This document shows positions 42,796-55,161 of a DNA stretch of 64,000 bases, one piece after another. Location: NCBI GenBank assembly GCA_003260075.1, contig QLIY01000058.1:186001-250000 (forward strand), in the 5' to 3' direction. The notes under the pieces are model-generated. The model had not been told where the DNA came from. It saw only the letters and a program-made list of their open reading frames with translations, and did not search any database. Made by a program: the position numbers and the translations under genes. The stretch comes from Phallusia mammillata. Its lineage: Eukaryota; Chordata; Ascidiacea; Phlebobranchia; Ascidiidae. Every line of letters begins with the position of its first letter. The stretch's first letter is position 1.

Positions 42796-44854
42796 TACAA
42801 CAATGGAATTATTCCACTTCAATTGTTCAATCACAAAACCAACAATAACGAGACAATCCAATACAATTAACAGCAGAATTTGTTGCAATAATCCGCTTTG
42901 TTGCTTTGTGTTCAGTTTTCACAGCATGTTTGTGGCTAAAGTTACAAAACAAAGTCGGTTCTACAACCTGTATGAAGGAGAAAATGCCTTTGACGTTTAA
43001 TCTTCGCTGTACAGCGTACACCAACTGCTAGTCGCCTTGTCGCTATATTAACAGCAACCTAAAGTGGCCCAACACTTTGCCAGTCACGCAAACGACTAAA
43101 GCACTTCTGTTAGGCGTTGAGTAGCACGGTCTTGTTGAGTTGCTTACCTGTGCGCAGCCTATAGCATCGATTGCTGAAGGGAAAAAAGGGACTGAGCGCT
43201 CATTACCTTTCGAATTGTCACAACATATGTCCTGTTTGCTGTAAGAAAAACTGGCTTGTCACTCGTGTAACTGCCTCACTCCTACATAAGTTCACATAAA
43301 ACTACACGCGGTGTAACTGATCTTGTCTACAGCTGACTATGGTTGATTGAAGTACCACTTTTAACACGTACTTATCATTTCCTCTGTCAAATAACGGTTG
43401 TCAACAAGCTACTGGTTCAATATTTTCGACTAGATTTTATTACCGCAATAATGAAAGCGATTTTAATGCGTTACTGAATAAGGTAAAAAAACTATTTCTG
43501 TAAAAAAACTTGCTTATTCAGCTCTGAATGTCAGTACAGCAATTGTTTCGTTCAGTTTTCGACTTGACTTGACTTTATCTTCGCACAACCGTTGCTCGTA
43601 TGACTGAAACTGATCAGTAGCAAGACAGCAAACATAAAAAGCAACAGCCGAATTCGGCGAAAAATCGATAACTGTTTGGTATTTGGATCAACTGCGCAAT
43701 TATCGATTGAGCCAAGTCGTTTTTGTTTATTCAACATATCAGTTGCGCCTAGAAACAGTCGCTGCTTTTCATACAATCTCTGCGTTCATATTTATTTCAA
43801 GAAGCGAAGTAGAACACAGTTAATTGCGATACATTTTTGTTTGTACAGACCACCGGAAATAGTTGTCATTTGAATTGAAGAAATGCCAATTCTAAGTCGT
43901 GCGGCGGTTCAATTCCAACTCATAAACCATTTTTAACTGTTCCCCTATGTTACTGTTTGTAACAATTGTGATTGTATGTTAAATTATGTGATTGAGATTT
44001 AGCACGTTACTTCAGGGCAGGTGGTGTCTTTAACTATCACTTGCTCATGATTAAAACAATGAGTTTTAACCGACGGGAAAATATGTACATGCGTATGGAA
44101 TCGTATTAGTCAACGGTACCGAAATTGTTGTTTTAATTTTACTCGAAAATCTAAGATCATTAACCTGATTATTGGGCTTCGAAGTTAGTGTTATCAATCG
44201 AATAAAGATCTTTATTGTTAATGTAGGGCACAAAACAATACCATGAAAATAACAGAAGAGAAGGAGTAAAATATTGGTACTATATACAGTATACACCAAT
44301 GAGGTTAAGAACCACTGCTTTAAACGACTGAATTACATGATGAAAACTTTATACTATTCCTCCATTTATTACCATAAACTTCAAATTGGTCTCCTGAAAA
44401 CACTGAAACAGAATTCAATTTGTTTCTTATAAACACGAGTTTTAACTGTTGCTCTGATCTTTCGTGATTTTGCATCGTCCAAAAAAATAATAATTAAATC
44501 GAATCGTTCGCATAAAGTCCACCCTTTTTGTAAACGGCTACTGTTTCTATGCGCACAATCCATTAGCACTTGGTGGCGACAAAGATCTGTCTCTTCGGTC
44601 ATAAGATGAGTGAGCGAAAGAACACAAACACTGACAGGCGCTATTGAGTTTAGTGAAATACGTCTTTACACTTCTTCAGTGGCGATGGCGATTTGAAAGC
44701 GTTAATGACACTATAATTCGTCAGTTTGACCTTTTTCCCAAATGTATTACAGCAAACACACACAAAAAGAGACAAAAACTCCGACAATATCCGAATAAGA
44801 AGTAACACTAATTTGCTGAGTGGCTTGTTGCGTTAAAACCCACAGACACAAATT
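42796..44854. other. Intergenic region between gamma subunits A and B
   Basis: Contains the right end of a hAT-type MITE near 44300-44320 (TTAAGAACCACTG). From about 44580 it is the downstream part of the segmental duplication shared with 45840-46020. The small frame at 43552-43776 (minus) has a hydrophobic stretch but no recognised similarity. Confidence 0.45.
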
Positions 44855-45061
44855 TCACAGCAGCTGACAAGTTGGTTTTGGTTCCTTGAAGGGATTGGCT
44901 TTCTCCGTCTTGCAGAGGAAGTAGTCGTCATTCATGTGAGTTTCACAATAGTTGAGAAGCTCCTTACATGATTGTGACACCGGAATACGGTCCGTTCTTG
45001 CCTCCTGACGCAGCTGCTCCAACTGTTTTTCCAAATCCCTCACAGTTTTGTTATTGGCCAT
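44855..45061 (-). CDS. G-protein gamma subunit, paralogue B
   Basis: Intronless 68-residue gamma subunit. The N-terminal helix MANNKTVRDLEKQLEQLRQE would form the coiled coil with G-beta. It is followed by RIPVSQSCKELLNYCETHM, DDYFLC, the NPFKE motif and a CaaX end C-Q-L-L, predicted to be geranylgeranylated. The frame extends upstream to 45100 (MTFSEEEIRQAIV), but the MANN start matches normal family length. It differs from paralogue C at only four residues. The two lie in a segmental duplication that includes flanking sequence. Confidence 0.87.
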   Translation of the reverse strand: MANNKTVRDLEKQLEQLRQEARTDRIPVSQSCKELLNYCETHMNDDYFLCKTEKANPFKEPKPTCQLL

Positions 45062-46890
45062 TACGATTGCTTGTCGAATCTCTTCTTCGGAAAATGTCAA
45101 AGATTGTAAGACTTATTCACTTTACCCTGTATTGTTGCAAGTCTGCAAAATCAAATGTGTTTAAAATTCGATTTCTAAAAAGCAAAGGCTTGATTTATAC
45201 AGAAAACAAAATGACGAAAAAATTGACGCAAGAAAAAATCGCTTTCCTATTAGTTGTAAGCGAAGCAGTTAAACGCTTATCTCCTGCACCACACTAACTA
45301 CTGTCGTTTCAAGTTATGCCACACCTATACAAAGTAACGACGGAAGTGGACTGTTTGTCATATTGCTGCGCGCTCACGATCCAGCCTGTTCGTGAGCTAA
45401 TCTAACGGATGTCGCTGTTACAAAGGCGTTTGCAATAAAATGCTGACTCAGCAATTATTGCCATTGCAAACGCCTATGTTTCGTTGCGCCACCTATCAGA
45501 AATTAGCAGGCCTGTGCTGTGAATTCTTGTGTTGGTTGCTCTACCTCCTTGTAAACGTCTATTGTTTCCTATGTGCACAATGATTGCCACTTGATGGCGG
45601 CAAAGATCTGTCTCTTTATTTAACAAATTTGACGTTCAACTGGTGTGATGCTAAACAAAATACTAGTTGTTGTTTTCAAGAACTCGTTCATTGCTCTGGT
45701 GAAGCCCTGCCGTTCTGGTGGGCGAAACGTTTGCAAATACAAGTTCTTGAAATCAACAACTAATATTTTGTTTAGCATTACACCAGTTGAACGTCCCCCC
45801 CCCCCTTGTTAAATATGCAACCTGGTGGACGAAACGCCTGTTCAGTATTTTCAAAGATCTGTTTCTTCGTTCTCAAGATAATTGAGCGAAAGAACACAAA
45901 CACTGACAGGCGCTATTAAGTGAAAAATGTTTTCACGCTTCTTCAGTGGCGATGACGATTTGAAAGCATTGCTGACAATATAATTCTTCATGTTGACCTG
46001 TTTCCCAAATGTGGTATCACTTTGTGCTGGTAGAGCTACTGACATCATACCTCACGGGAGACTCACTTTCGATAGATGGCGTAAAGAGCTGAATTATTTG
46101 TTTAGCGGCTAAAGAGAGGTTGGGTTGGTAAAAAAGTTTTTGAAATTTTTACATTAGTAACTAAGTTCTTTCGCTAGTTTTATTGAATTATAAATGCTAG
46201 TACCTTATCCCGGCCCCTAATAGCCCTAACTGTAAGCATTTTTAGAGATATAACGTTTTAAATGTAAAAAAGTGCTCTTTCCGCCACCATTTGAAAATTA
46301 TGATCTCCCGTGAGATATGGTGTTGGTAGACTTTCCCTTTATGCTTCTCTAAATACTTTTTTCCGCTATTCAGCGCTACAAAGCAGTTGCTAGTCTCACA
46401 AACTCAGCCGCATCAGTCGTGATTTGTGTCATCTTGTTTAAATCAGCGACAGAAAATTAGCAGAGGTGAAAACCACCAAGAAAAACAATCTCAGCACAGG
46501 TGGGGAGGCTTAGTTAACGAAATGACGATAAGTCATGACTTTATCCTTACAGAAAGGTATTTTTTTTACAAAAAAGTTGCAGCAAAGGGTCTGTTGAAAC
46601 ACTGACAACCACTCATTCGGGAAAAAGGGCTGAAAAATGTCATTGGGTCAATATGGTGCTTGCTTATGGGCTTAATCCTCAAAATGTTTAATTTCACCTG
46701 AAATATCTTCAACTAAATACAGGGATAGTTTAGTGCAAAGAATGTACGACACGCGCGTTCATAGAAATCACACACAAAATGAGACAAAAAATCCGACAAT
46801 ATCCAAAAAAGAAGTAACACTAATTTGTCTGAGTCGCTTGTCGCGCTAAAACCCAGTTTGCGTCGCGTCGCATGTGTCGCGCGACATTTG
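45062..46890. other. Intergenic region between gamma subunits B and C
   Basis: Contains the upstream flank of B (45100-45425, partly repeated at 49660-49875), an ACTAACGTAAGAA-family MITE remnant (45430-45540), the inverted-repeat element 45631-45794 and the downstream flank of C. No gene seen. Confidence 0.45.
45631..45794. repeat. Inverted-repeat element abutting a spacer
   Basis: The left arm GACGTTCAACTGGTGTGATG and right arm CATTACACCAGTTGAACGTC continue inward as complementary sequence (CTAAACAAAATA against TATTTTGTTTAG). The right arm ends exactly at the C tract 45795-45805. Located between gamma subunit paralogues B and C. Confidence 0.6.
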
Positions 46891-47097
46891 TCACAGCAGC
46901 TGGCAAACTGTTTTGTTCTCTTTGAAGGGATTGGCTTTCTCCGTCTTGCAGAGGAAGTAGTCGTCATTCATGTGAGTATCACAATAGTTGAGAAGCTCCT
47001 TACAAGATTGTGACACCGGAATACGGTCCGTTCTTGCCTCCTGACGTAGCTGCTCCAACTGTTTTTCCAAATCCCTCACAGTTTTGTTATTGGCCAT
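46891..47097 (-). CDS. G-protein gamma subunit, paralogue C
   Basis: Intronless, 68 residues, same architecture as paralogue B: coiled-coil helix from MANNKTVRDLEK, then NYCDTHM, NPFKE and CaaX C-Q-L-L. Differences from B are one Glu/Asp change and three changes in the six residues before the CaaX Cys region. The open frame continues upstream to 47280 without an obvious gamma-like sequence. Relative to B, about 170 bases are inserted just upstream of the coding region (about 47112-47285), so the promoter or 5' UTR differs. Confidence 0.87.
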   Translation of the reverse strand: MANNKTVRDLEKQLEQLRQEARTDRIPVSQSCKELLNYCDTHMNDDYFLCKTEKANPFKENKTVCQLL

Positions 47098-50000
47098 TAC
47101 GATTATTTGTCGAATTAGTGCTTCGTTTCTGTGAAGAATATCAGAGATTTTAAGTCTCTTTACCCTGTAATTAACATGCAGTAAATGCCACATAACTTGC
47201 GGAGTTAATTCGATGCTGCTCGAACCGACAGAGCTTGAAAGCAATATGTGACAATGTCTCACCGCTAAGCGGATACACACCTATACACCCTGTATTGTTT
47301 CAAAGCTGCAAAATTGAATGTTGCTTGAAATTCGATTTCCAAAAAGCAAAAGCTTGGTTTAGATTTTGGACTATGATTTTTCTTGAAGGGATTTTTGATC
47401 TAGAGCAGCAGAAGACAGAACCTTTTTTGGTGCCCCCTCCCCCAACAAAAATTTCCTAAAATCTCTAGACCCTAATGATCTGTGACGTAATAATCGAACC
47501 AGGGTGAAACAACATTCAGATTTTATGTTCACTACAAACCTGTGTTGCTATATTTGCATTTTTAGATTTTTATGACCCTATGTTGGCATTCTTACAAGTC
47601 AATTTTATCATTAGCATACTCCTAATCCAAAAAAAACCTATAGCTATAAATTTCAGGACATTATCGTTTGATTTTAAACCGAAACTTACCTTTTAGGGAC
47701 CCATTGCAGCTGATACGAAATGACATTTTATTAAAATCACTTACGTAACTACACAGTGACGCCAATACATATTTAATTTAATGCAACGAACCCACTAGTG
47801 GTTAGATAGGACATGTCACATGTGCATTGACGCAATTGACGGTTTGTAATGAAATTAAAAATTCATTTATGACTTACCTATACTTGATGTGACGTAACAA
47901 TCAAATTCTTGACCAAATTGAAACAAAGTTTTTAAACTTACAGTTTTGAAATCCTACTCAAAGCAAACTGAAACAAGTAATAATGTTATTTCAGGCAAAT
48001 ATAACCTTCATAGTTTGATAAGACTTTTTATATGCTATAACTGCAACATGTTACCATCTATCCACTATTTGTGCCCTTATTTCATGACGTCTCAATGTTA
48101 CGCAGCTGCTATTTCCGGCTTGGGGAATATTTTAAAGAATTTGTACTGATATTATTTCTATCACCAAGAGAAATAGGCTCAACTCAAATGTAATGTTTAA
48201 TCAACAAATTCGCTTGGTGACAAAATATCTCAATTTATTTTATGACTTAGTCTACTTTTGAACATAAATAAACATTTTAACGACAAAAAACAACCCGCTC
48301 TATGTAATCACACACGTAGATAGGGGTATTGCATGCAAACTAGCGTTTAAAACTAGCAGTTAAATTATGCACCCTAACCATCACAATCGAATAAGCAAAA
48401 CAGCCGGCTTCCTCATTACCACACACATATACCTACCAGCCTTACATCTGCCGCTGGTTATTGACAAACGAAATGGAAAAAGATTTGCAAGGTTGCAATT
48501 AACTCCACTCTCACGAGACATATCGATTAGTGCCCCAATTAGTTTCCCCATGTAATAAATTCTCCCGCCCAAATCATAATTTCACGAGCTCCCCAGTGGC
48601 CTGAAGGGTCAAGCTGCTTTTGCAATCACAATCACAAACATTGCATACAAACACTCGACATCACCCCAACGGTGTGACGTCACAATGTGCACTTGTGACA
48701 CAGGAAACGGGCATTACTTTTGACGTCATACTGCAAGGGGTTTCACAGATTTGTTTCCCCCCCCCTTTGCCTTAGTTGGATGTCTCCTTTCAAGTTTTTC
48801 GTCCTTGCAGCCGACGATTTGTTTACATTGTTATTTAAAGACTGGCGCACTTGTTGTTTTGTATTACGACGTTTTCAAACCACAAAATACGAGCTTTTAA
48901 AGCTAATAGATTGCTATGTTCTTTCTAAATAGTTTCGTTTTTTGTTCATTTTATGTTTACTGTTCGACGTTCCCATCCAAACAATCCGAAAATTCAGTGC
49001 TTTCATATTGTCTTGTTCGCTATTTATTTCTCTATACAGCAACCTTACAACATATTTCAGTTGTTTTTAGTTGCAAATTAATCTATTACAGCTGTCAATC
49101 TCTTAAACATAAACAAAACCTATAGCTGACTGTGTTGTCATAAAGCATCATTGTTTTGCGTAACACAAACAACAAAGAGTTAATTCTCAGTTTATTGTGC
49201 TATCTTTGTTCGGGCGTGGCCTCAATTGACATAACCAGTAATGCAAACAAGCCTAGCCACATTTTCATTAGCTTTATTTTCTGCTAGTAGAACTTGCTAG
49301 CATTCTGTCTGTACATATGCTGAAATACATGCAAAACGCTCACGCACTGCAATAAGCACACACTCGTTCAAATGATTGCGCTTTCCTGTGTACCACCCAC
49401 AGTAAAAAGATTGCAAATGCTCATCGACTGGTTGTCAATCACCAGCGGGTCTAGTACTGCCTGAGGCTTTTTGTTACGCTACCACAAACTAGTGATGGCA
49501 ATTGCCTTGCTCTGTTGTGTAAATAGAACGTGGCGAACAATTTTACCGCATTTTAGTGAACTCATTACTTAAGCCGAAAGATGCCGCTTATAACATACAA
49601 CTAAACTGCACAGTTATATATATAGCACTGTTACTAGGAAGGACGTAAAACAAACCGATTGGGAAGACACGAAAAAATTGACGCAAGAGAAAAAAGCGCT
49701 TTTCTTTATAGGTGTAAGCGAAGCAATTAAACGCTTATCTCGTGCAACACACTAACTGCTGTCAACTTGTGTCACACCTATACAAAGTAACGACGGAAGT
49801 GGACTGTTTGTCATATTACTGTGAGCACACGACACAGACTGTTCGCGAGCTTATCTAACGGATGACGCTGTTACATTGTTTGTTATTCTAAAGGATTGTC
49901 ATGCAACAAACACACGACCCTGTTACGCTCCATACATGACTGTAGAACACAGGTGAACGATATAAAACGCTATTTCGTTTTATTGGTTGTTTTTTGTACT

Positions 50001-50912
50001 CCTAAACTTTACAAAATGCTTTAAAAAGGCACATTTGAATCGAAATAAAAATACTGCAACCCCCTTATTCTAATCGTAAAATAAGGTTTTGTTCTTTCTC
50101 TTTTTATAAAACTGCGTGACCAATGTTTGAAAAATTGTCGCTTAGCGGCAACAAAAGAAGCCATTTCATTAAAATCTCTTTAGATTTAACTTTGTGTATC
50201 GCTTCATGTTAAGTAGTAAAACATTAGGTGTTTGGTTTTCGCAGTGGAAGGTTGTTTAACGAAGATAAGGTTCGACCGCATTTTGGCTCCATCTGCCACT
50301 TCTGGGCCTTGCTAGGGCGAGGGGCACGTGCTGGGTTTATCTGATATTAAATCAATATACGTTGTGATAAATTGACTTGGACTGAAAATCAATGCCAACA
50401 ACGTTCGTTGCTTTATTCCTATTAGCAAGCTTATAAAATCCACACTATCCTCACTGCGTTTCTATCAACTGTTAAAAAATAGTGCTCGAATAAGAAAGAG
50501 CTCGAGTTTGAAACTAAACGAAAACTATTTGGCATTGTACTGAATTCGTCTCGTATTATATTTATATTTAGTATATTTAATAACGCATAATATTTTCTGA
50601 TTTCAATTTCAACATGGCCTTAACGTTTGTTAGTACATATTAAAGAAAACAGTAGTATATGTTACAGAAAAGGCCGATGTTTTTCAAATAAACGTATTTG
50701 GCTCAACAATGGCTATTTGGCTGGTTAATTTTAAACTGAACCGTTCCTGAATGGATATTTCTTAAAGCGGATAAAGTCGTTTGCATGTGGAAATAAATAG
50801 ATCTAAAGTTTGTACTTCTACTGGTTGCGTTTATTTCTCACAACCATCTCTTCTCATGTAAAATTCACGAGCTTCTATTTATAACTGACCATTTTTTCTG
50901 TCAACTTGTTCT

Positions 50913-51107
50913 AGCTGTGCGGCCTCCAATTACCATAGGGATGTCAATTAACGCTGTAACATCGATTTTTCGTCTGACACACTGCTCCAAGATGTACTAC
51001 CTTTCCGGGTGGGGTAGGCTAAGTTACTACGACATCAGCAAATATGAGTCGTTATGTGTTATCGACACTATACCCTGCTTTGCCAAACTGTCGTTGAATA
51101 ATATGTC
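50913..51107 (+). pseudogene. Orphan exon-like segment resembling a Cys-loop (GABA/glycine-type) receptor
   Basis: An acceptor-like TTGTTCTAG precedes a frame reading VRPPITIGMSINAVTSI. It resembles the first beta-strand region of GABA-A or glycine receptor subunits, which carry a Pro-Pro-x-x-(V/I)-G-M-(S/N)-I element. After that the frame (FRLTHCSKMYYLSGWGRL) is not recognisable. It could end at a GTGAGC donor after 51107. No neighbouring receptor exons were seen. It may be an exon of a gene with long introns, a decayed copy, or chance similarity over about 15 residues. Confidence 0.25.
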
Positions 51108-51606
51108 GTGAGCACATTTAAATCAAAACCTTTCTTGGAAGAAAGACGACTCTCTCAAAAAAACACAGCCAACTTTGGCTAAATTCTTTTAAGTTTATAC
51201 ATTTAAAAGTTTGTTGGTATTAGCAATATCAACAAACACCACAGTAAAACCATAGTGATCTATGGTAACAATAATACTTATGTTACAGTTATACCAGTGC
51301 AAAAGCCCTTAAATCGGCACTATAATGTTTCTGGTGAGTGCAGCATTATATGAGCATCAGGTTCCAGCGCTTAACAGGTGGCTGAATTGCGCGGGGTAAA
51401 AAGGAAGCTTTTAGTGCAGTCACTTCTGCTAGAATTCGTTTGAGCAACATGGGAAGTTGCCATCAATCACCACCAGCTTGTAACTCTTCTATTTATGCGT
51501 GAATATACCCTGCTCTCATTCGTTTTTAGGTGCGCATCAACAACGCTAACCTAAAAAACTCTTTTTTTCTGTGGCAATTTTATGAATTACTGTAAAAGCC
51601 TGTAAC

Positions 51607-51754
51607 CAGTAGTGGGATTCAGCAGGTTCGCACCGGTTCTATAGAACCGTCGCACGAAATTTTATGAGATCTGCGAACCGTTTAGCATTACTGGTAACCG
51701 TCAATGGACTTTTTGTAACAGAACCGGCTGAAAAAAAATTGAATCCCACCACTG
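51607..51754. mobile_element. hAT MITE of the GGTTCGCACCGG family, copy 3
   Basis: Ends CAGTAGTGGGATTCAGC and TGAATCCCACCACTG. It is flanked by a perfect 8-base duplication CCTGTAAC at 51599-51606 and 51755-51762. In the gene-poor interval upstream of BRK1. Confidence 0.86.
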
Positions 51755-52680
51755 CCTGTAACAGCTGTACATTGATTTAGTTCAGAAAAATTAATTGCCT
51801 GTTGCTTGGGGGACTTTAATGAATCATGAAGACACTTGATTGTAATTTAAAATAGAATTTAATCAGCGCTCTCAGTTACCTTACTATTAGTTTATAGATG
51901 CTACATTCAACACTTATACTTTTGCAGCAAGTTCGTGTTCTAAGCCCTGCCCCTGTTTGGCATGCCAGCAAAGCTGTAGCTTAATTTATCTCTAGTGCTC
52001 TGTCGTTGACAGTAGTGGGACTGCGAATCTATGCTGTCTGGCTCTGCGAGCAAAGCTGCCATAAATAATTTATCAGCCTCTGCCGTGCTGCTGTTGCTTT
52101 ACTAGACTTTCCCAGCTCGCAAGGGCACATTTAAACTCCCATCATCTTCGGCTTGTTGCACGAATAATGTCCACTTGTTACGTCATACATTCACAGTTGT
52201 CTCAAGTTAGTTTATGCTCGAACAATCATAAAAAACAATCAAACATCATCGAACAATCATACTGTAAAATGAAAATGAAATTAAAAAAACAAGTATTAGA
52301 CTTTATCATTAATACCCCCCCCCCGTCTCAAGTTAGTTTATGCTCGAACAATCATAAAAAACAATCAAACATTATCGAACAATCATACTGTAAAATGAAA
52401 ATAAAATTAAAAAAACAAGTATTAGACTTTATCATTAATATATGTCTGTTAATTTGGCTCTAAAACGTTGTTATATGTTTTTACTGAGCCAAAACGACGT
52501 TGTTTTAAATCAGCAACTTGGCAAAAAATAGATTAAACAAACAATAACTCTAATTGAAAACAATAAAAAGTGCATTTTCCAGTGTAATGACCACACTGTG
52601 CTTGTAATTGTATGTAAAATCATCATGGAATGAACAAAACATCATATATCGCAAACAGCGGAAAAATGTTTGTAATCCAA

Positions 52681-52926
52681 TCAGGGCGTCGTTTTTTTCC
52701 CGGAACTTTCCACCCTGGCCTCAATGTAGTCGATTTTTCGTTCCAAAGCAGTCAGTTTTTGGTTCAACGAAGTCAGCCTGTGTCTGCAAGATGAGTCGAA
52801 TTCGTTGAGAAAAGTTGCAATTTTCCTCATGCACCCAGTAACGAGTTCAATGTATTCACGGTTATTCCAGTCTTCTTGTATGTTCTCATGCCTCCCAGTG
52901 TCCCCCAAACTCATCGAGTTCGACAT
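52681..52926 (-). CDS. BRK1: BRK1, SCAR/WAVE actin-nucleating complex subunit
   Basis: Small coiled-coil subunit of the WAVE regulatory complex, which activates Arp2/3 at the cell cortex. It is an intronless 81-residue frame against 75 in human. It contains the family core [20 protein letters not shown], then [17 protein letters not shown] and [20 protein letters not shown], which align without gaps to animal BRK1 as I know it. The N-terminal dozen residues are specific to this lineage. Upstream on the same strand a TTTTTATTTTAG acceptor-like string lies near 53003, so a short leader exon or spliced leader is possible. Confidence 0.95.
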   Translation of the reverse strand: MSNSMSLGDTGRHENIQEDWNNREYIELVTGCMRKIATFLNEFDSSCRHRLTSLNQKLTALERKIDYIEARVESSGKKTTP

Positions 52927-54862
52927 TGCTGATGACCGCTAGGTGGTACAACGAGCACTACGTGAATACTGGAAAACGCCACAGAGGTATTTACAACTCT
53001 AAAATAAAAAATATCATTACAGAAAACCTGTGGAAGTGCAAATAAAATTGGGAGTTTTTCCAGTTTAGAAAGCAATTTTGGATTTTGGTTTCTTTAAGAC
53101 GGGATCGGCAACCATTTTTGCACCGTTTATGGACCGAATAAAAACCTAAATTTTATCGCGGACCTGCCTTCAAAACAACAACTGCTCAGGAATGATATTT
53201 ATTAAAGCTTTGACTCAATAGGACTAGGAACCCTGAAAAGCTATATGCCTTAAAATCATGAGTTTGTAACATAATTTTGCAAACAACCTTGGTCAAAGTC
53301 ATTTTACAGTCGCCGGGAGCTCTGTCACTTGGTCACACCAAAAACAACTATTTGATACGAAACACACAGTTCGGTTTTCATTGACTATGCTACGAGCCCT
53401 TCTACATGTGCGCGTTGATGTTTCAAGCCAAACAGCTTCGTATGCCTCTTATTATTATATCAGCGATAGTGATAAATAGGGGTGTAACTAACATTAGTTA
53501 TTTTGTCAAAGGACTGTCCGCAAAATAAAGTCTCGCTCGAATCGCTTCGTAAAGACAAAAGTTTGCGGACACTTTCTGAGAGTGTGTGCTATTAAAATTA
53601 CTGGGAAAAGTATAACGCTGTGTTTAACGCAATGTGTTACCGTATACATTTTTTGTTTTGCATTTCCGTTTCTGACATTCAAACCATCTAACAGAGTTGC
53701 CCATTTGTAAAATAGTTCTTTGGTTTGTTGATGAGAAAAATTCTGCAATTTTTCTGTGTTCAATCGCTGCATTTAGACTTAGTAACTGTACATATTGAAC
53801 AAAACATCAGTAGCTTTCTGTACACTGAAATACAACTTCTACAGAGCTGGATAAACGTTGCACCCCGCTTAGAAAATTGGGGTTGTTTGCGTAAATATGC
53901 GTTTAAAATCAAACAACTGTACTACCAACCAATCGTTTTTTGTAAAAGTTATCGTATATCAGGGCAACAAAAGTTGACAAAATATATTTTATGTGTCACG
54001 AATATTCCTGTCATATTTCCACCAAAGTACTGTCCTGTATATTTTGCCAATCGTGCAATAGCTACATCACGAACATCTTATGCTAAAAAGTAATTATTCC
54101 CTCGATTACATACTGCCCTTTCTGTCAGAAAACCTTCCGCTATTAATCGTCAACCTGCTAGGTAGAATTCTTGCTGCAACTTGCTTATCATGTATTCCTT
54201 ATTGGTGCTTCTCTAAAGGAAGCTGCGTTGTTGCTCGCGCCTGTTACGTAGCGGAAACACTTCGCCTTACTATACTTACGCAGCTTCTCATTGCAAATTC
54301 CTGCCTTAGCGCTGAATTTCATAAACTCTTAAGGTTTTTACAAAAACACAATTTTGATAAATTTTTTGTCCAATTTATCCGACAATTTAAACTGTATGTA
54401 AAATTCTTTAAGCACTCTTTTTTGGGACGTAATTTATGTAGACTGATCTATTTATTATTGTACTTTTGATTTTAGTTTGTAAATATCACTGTTTAGGTAA
54501 TTTGTGTAAATAATGAATATATTTTTGTGTTTTTTAAAATGACGACCTTGCGGGTACCCGTACGTACAAAATCCAATGAGCACAACATAATCAACCGCTA
54601 AATGTACTAGCGGATTTACACGAAAAAAAATTGATAAAAAAGCTCGTTGAAAAGTTATTTGCTTGAATTAAAAACTAATATATTGTTAAATGTGGTACAA
54701 TATTAATATTTACATAAACATGCACCCAAAAATGTTGTTGATAAACCGCCATGCATGTCCGTACAAATAGTGGCAGTCAGTTGGATTATTTATCGACCAT
54801 GTGTTAAAAAAAGTACGGTCATTATTTTTTTAATGCTAGAAATCGTAGAAATGGAATAAGTT

Positions 54863-54863
<1 letters not shown>

Positions 54864-54957
<94 letters not shown>
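54864..54957. other. Long poly-C gap tract, 94 bases
   Basis: A pure run of 94 C between AT-rich flanks upstream of EIF3A. I see no duplication of its flanks. It most likely marks an unresolved gap whose real content is unknown; missing promoter sequence for EIF3A is possible. Confidence 0.6.
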
Positions 54958-55117
54958 ACATGCTGTTGATGGTTTTGATCTATTACTAAAGTTATCGTTT
55001 TGAGTAAATGTACATGTTTTGCTTTTTTGTCGGTTTAGTTATTGCACAATTTAAATAAACGAAGTAGAGCGACATGTAAAACGTATTTTTTGTGTTATAG
55101 TGGAATGCTGCTTTCTG

Positions 55118-55132
55118 CGGCGATTTCTTCAG
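55118..55132 (+). promoter_or_regulatory. Acceptor-like site 29 bases before the EIF3A start
   Basis: GCGGCGATTTCTTCAG with pyrimidine-rich context. It could be a spliced-leader acceptor or the end of a 5' UTR intron. An alternative TTATAG lies at about 55095-55100. Confidence 0.35.
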
Positions 55133-55161
55133 TTAAAATATAATTTTGTGTAAAAGGAAAA

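Larger units (their letters stand above)
47098..52680. other. Gene-poor 5.6 kb region
   Basis: Includes the upstream flank of gamma C with a displaced part of the segmental duplication (49660-49875), the orphan receptor-like exon, the MITE at 51607-51754 and the allelic duplication at 52196-52440. The stretch 51930-52110 is more GC-rich than its surroundings, but I see no frame in it. Confidence 0.45.
52927..55161. other. Intergenic region between divergent BRK1 and EIF3A
   Basis: Contains a hAT-like left end near 53102 (GATCGGCAACC) and the 94-base C tract. Two overlapping plus-strand frames, 53725-54093 (122 codons) and 54080-54469 (129 codons), have no domain I recognise. They are rich in Leu, Cys, Phe and Ile, as expected from AT-rich noncoding DNA, but are longer than most chance frames here. 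Confidence 0.4.

Noticed and set aside
42601-42888. N-terminally extended gamma subunit A with a hydrophobic leader
   Set aside because: G-gamma proteins have no signal peptide or transmembrane segment; the internal Met at 42795 gives a normal length.
53725-54469. Two overlapping frames of 122 and 129 codons upstream of EIF3A
   Set aside because: No domain, no family resemblance, composition typical of AT-rich DNA, and no coherent splice structure. Kept only as a note in the intergenic entry.
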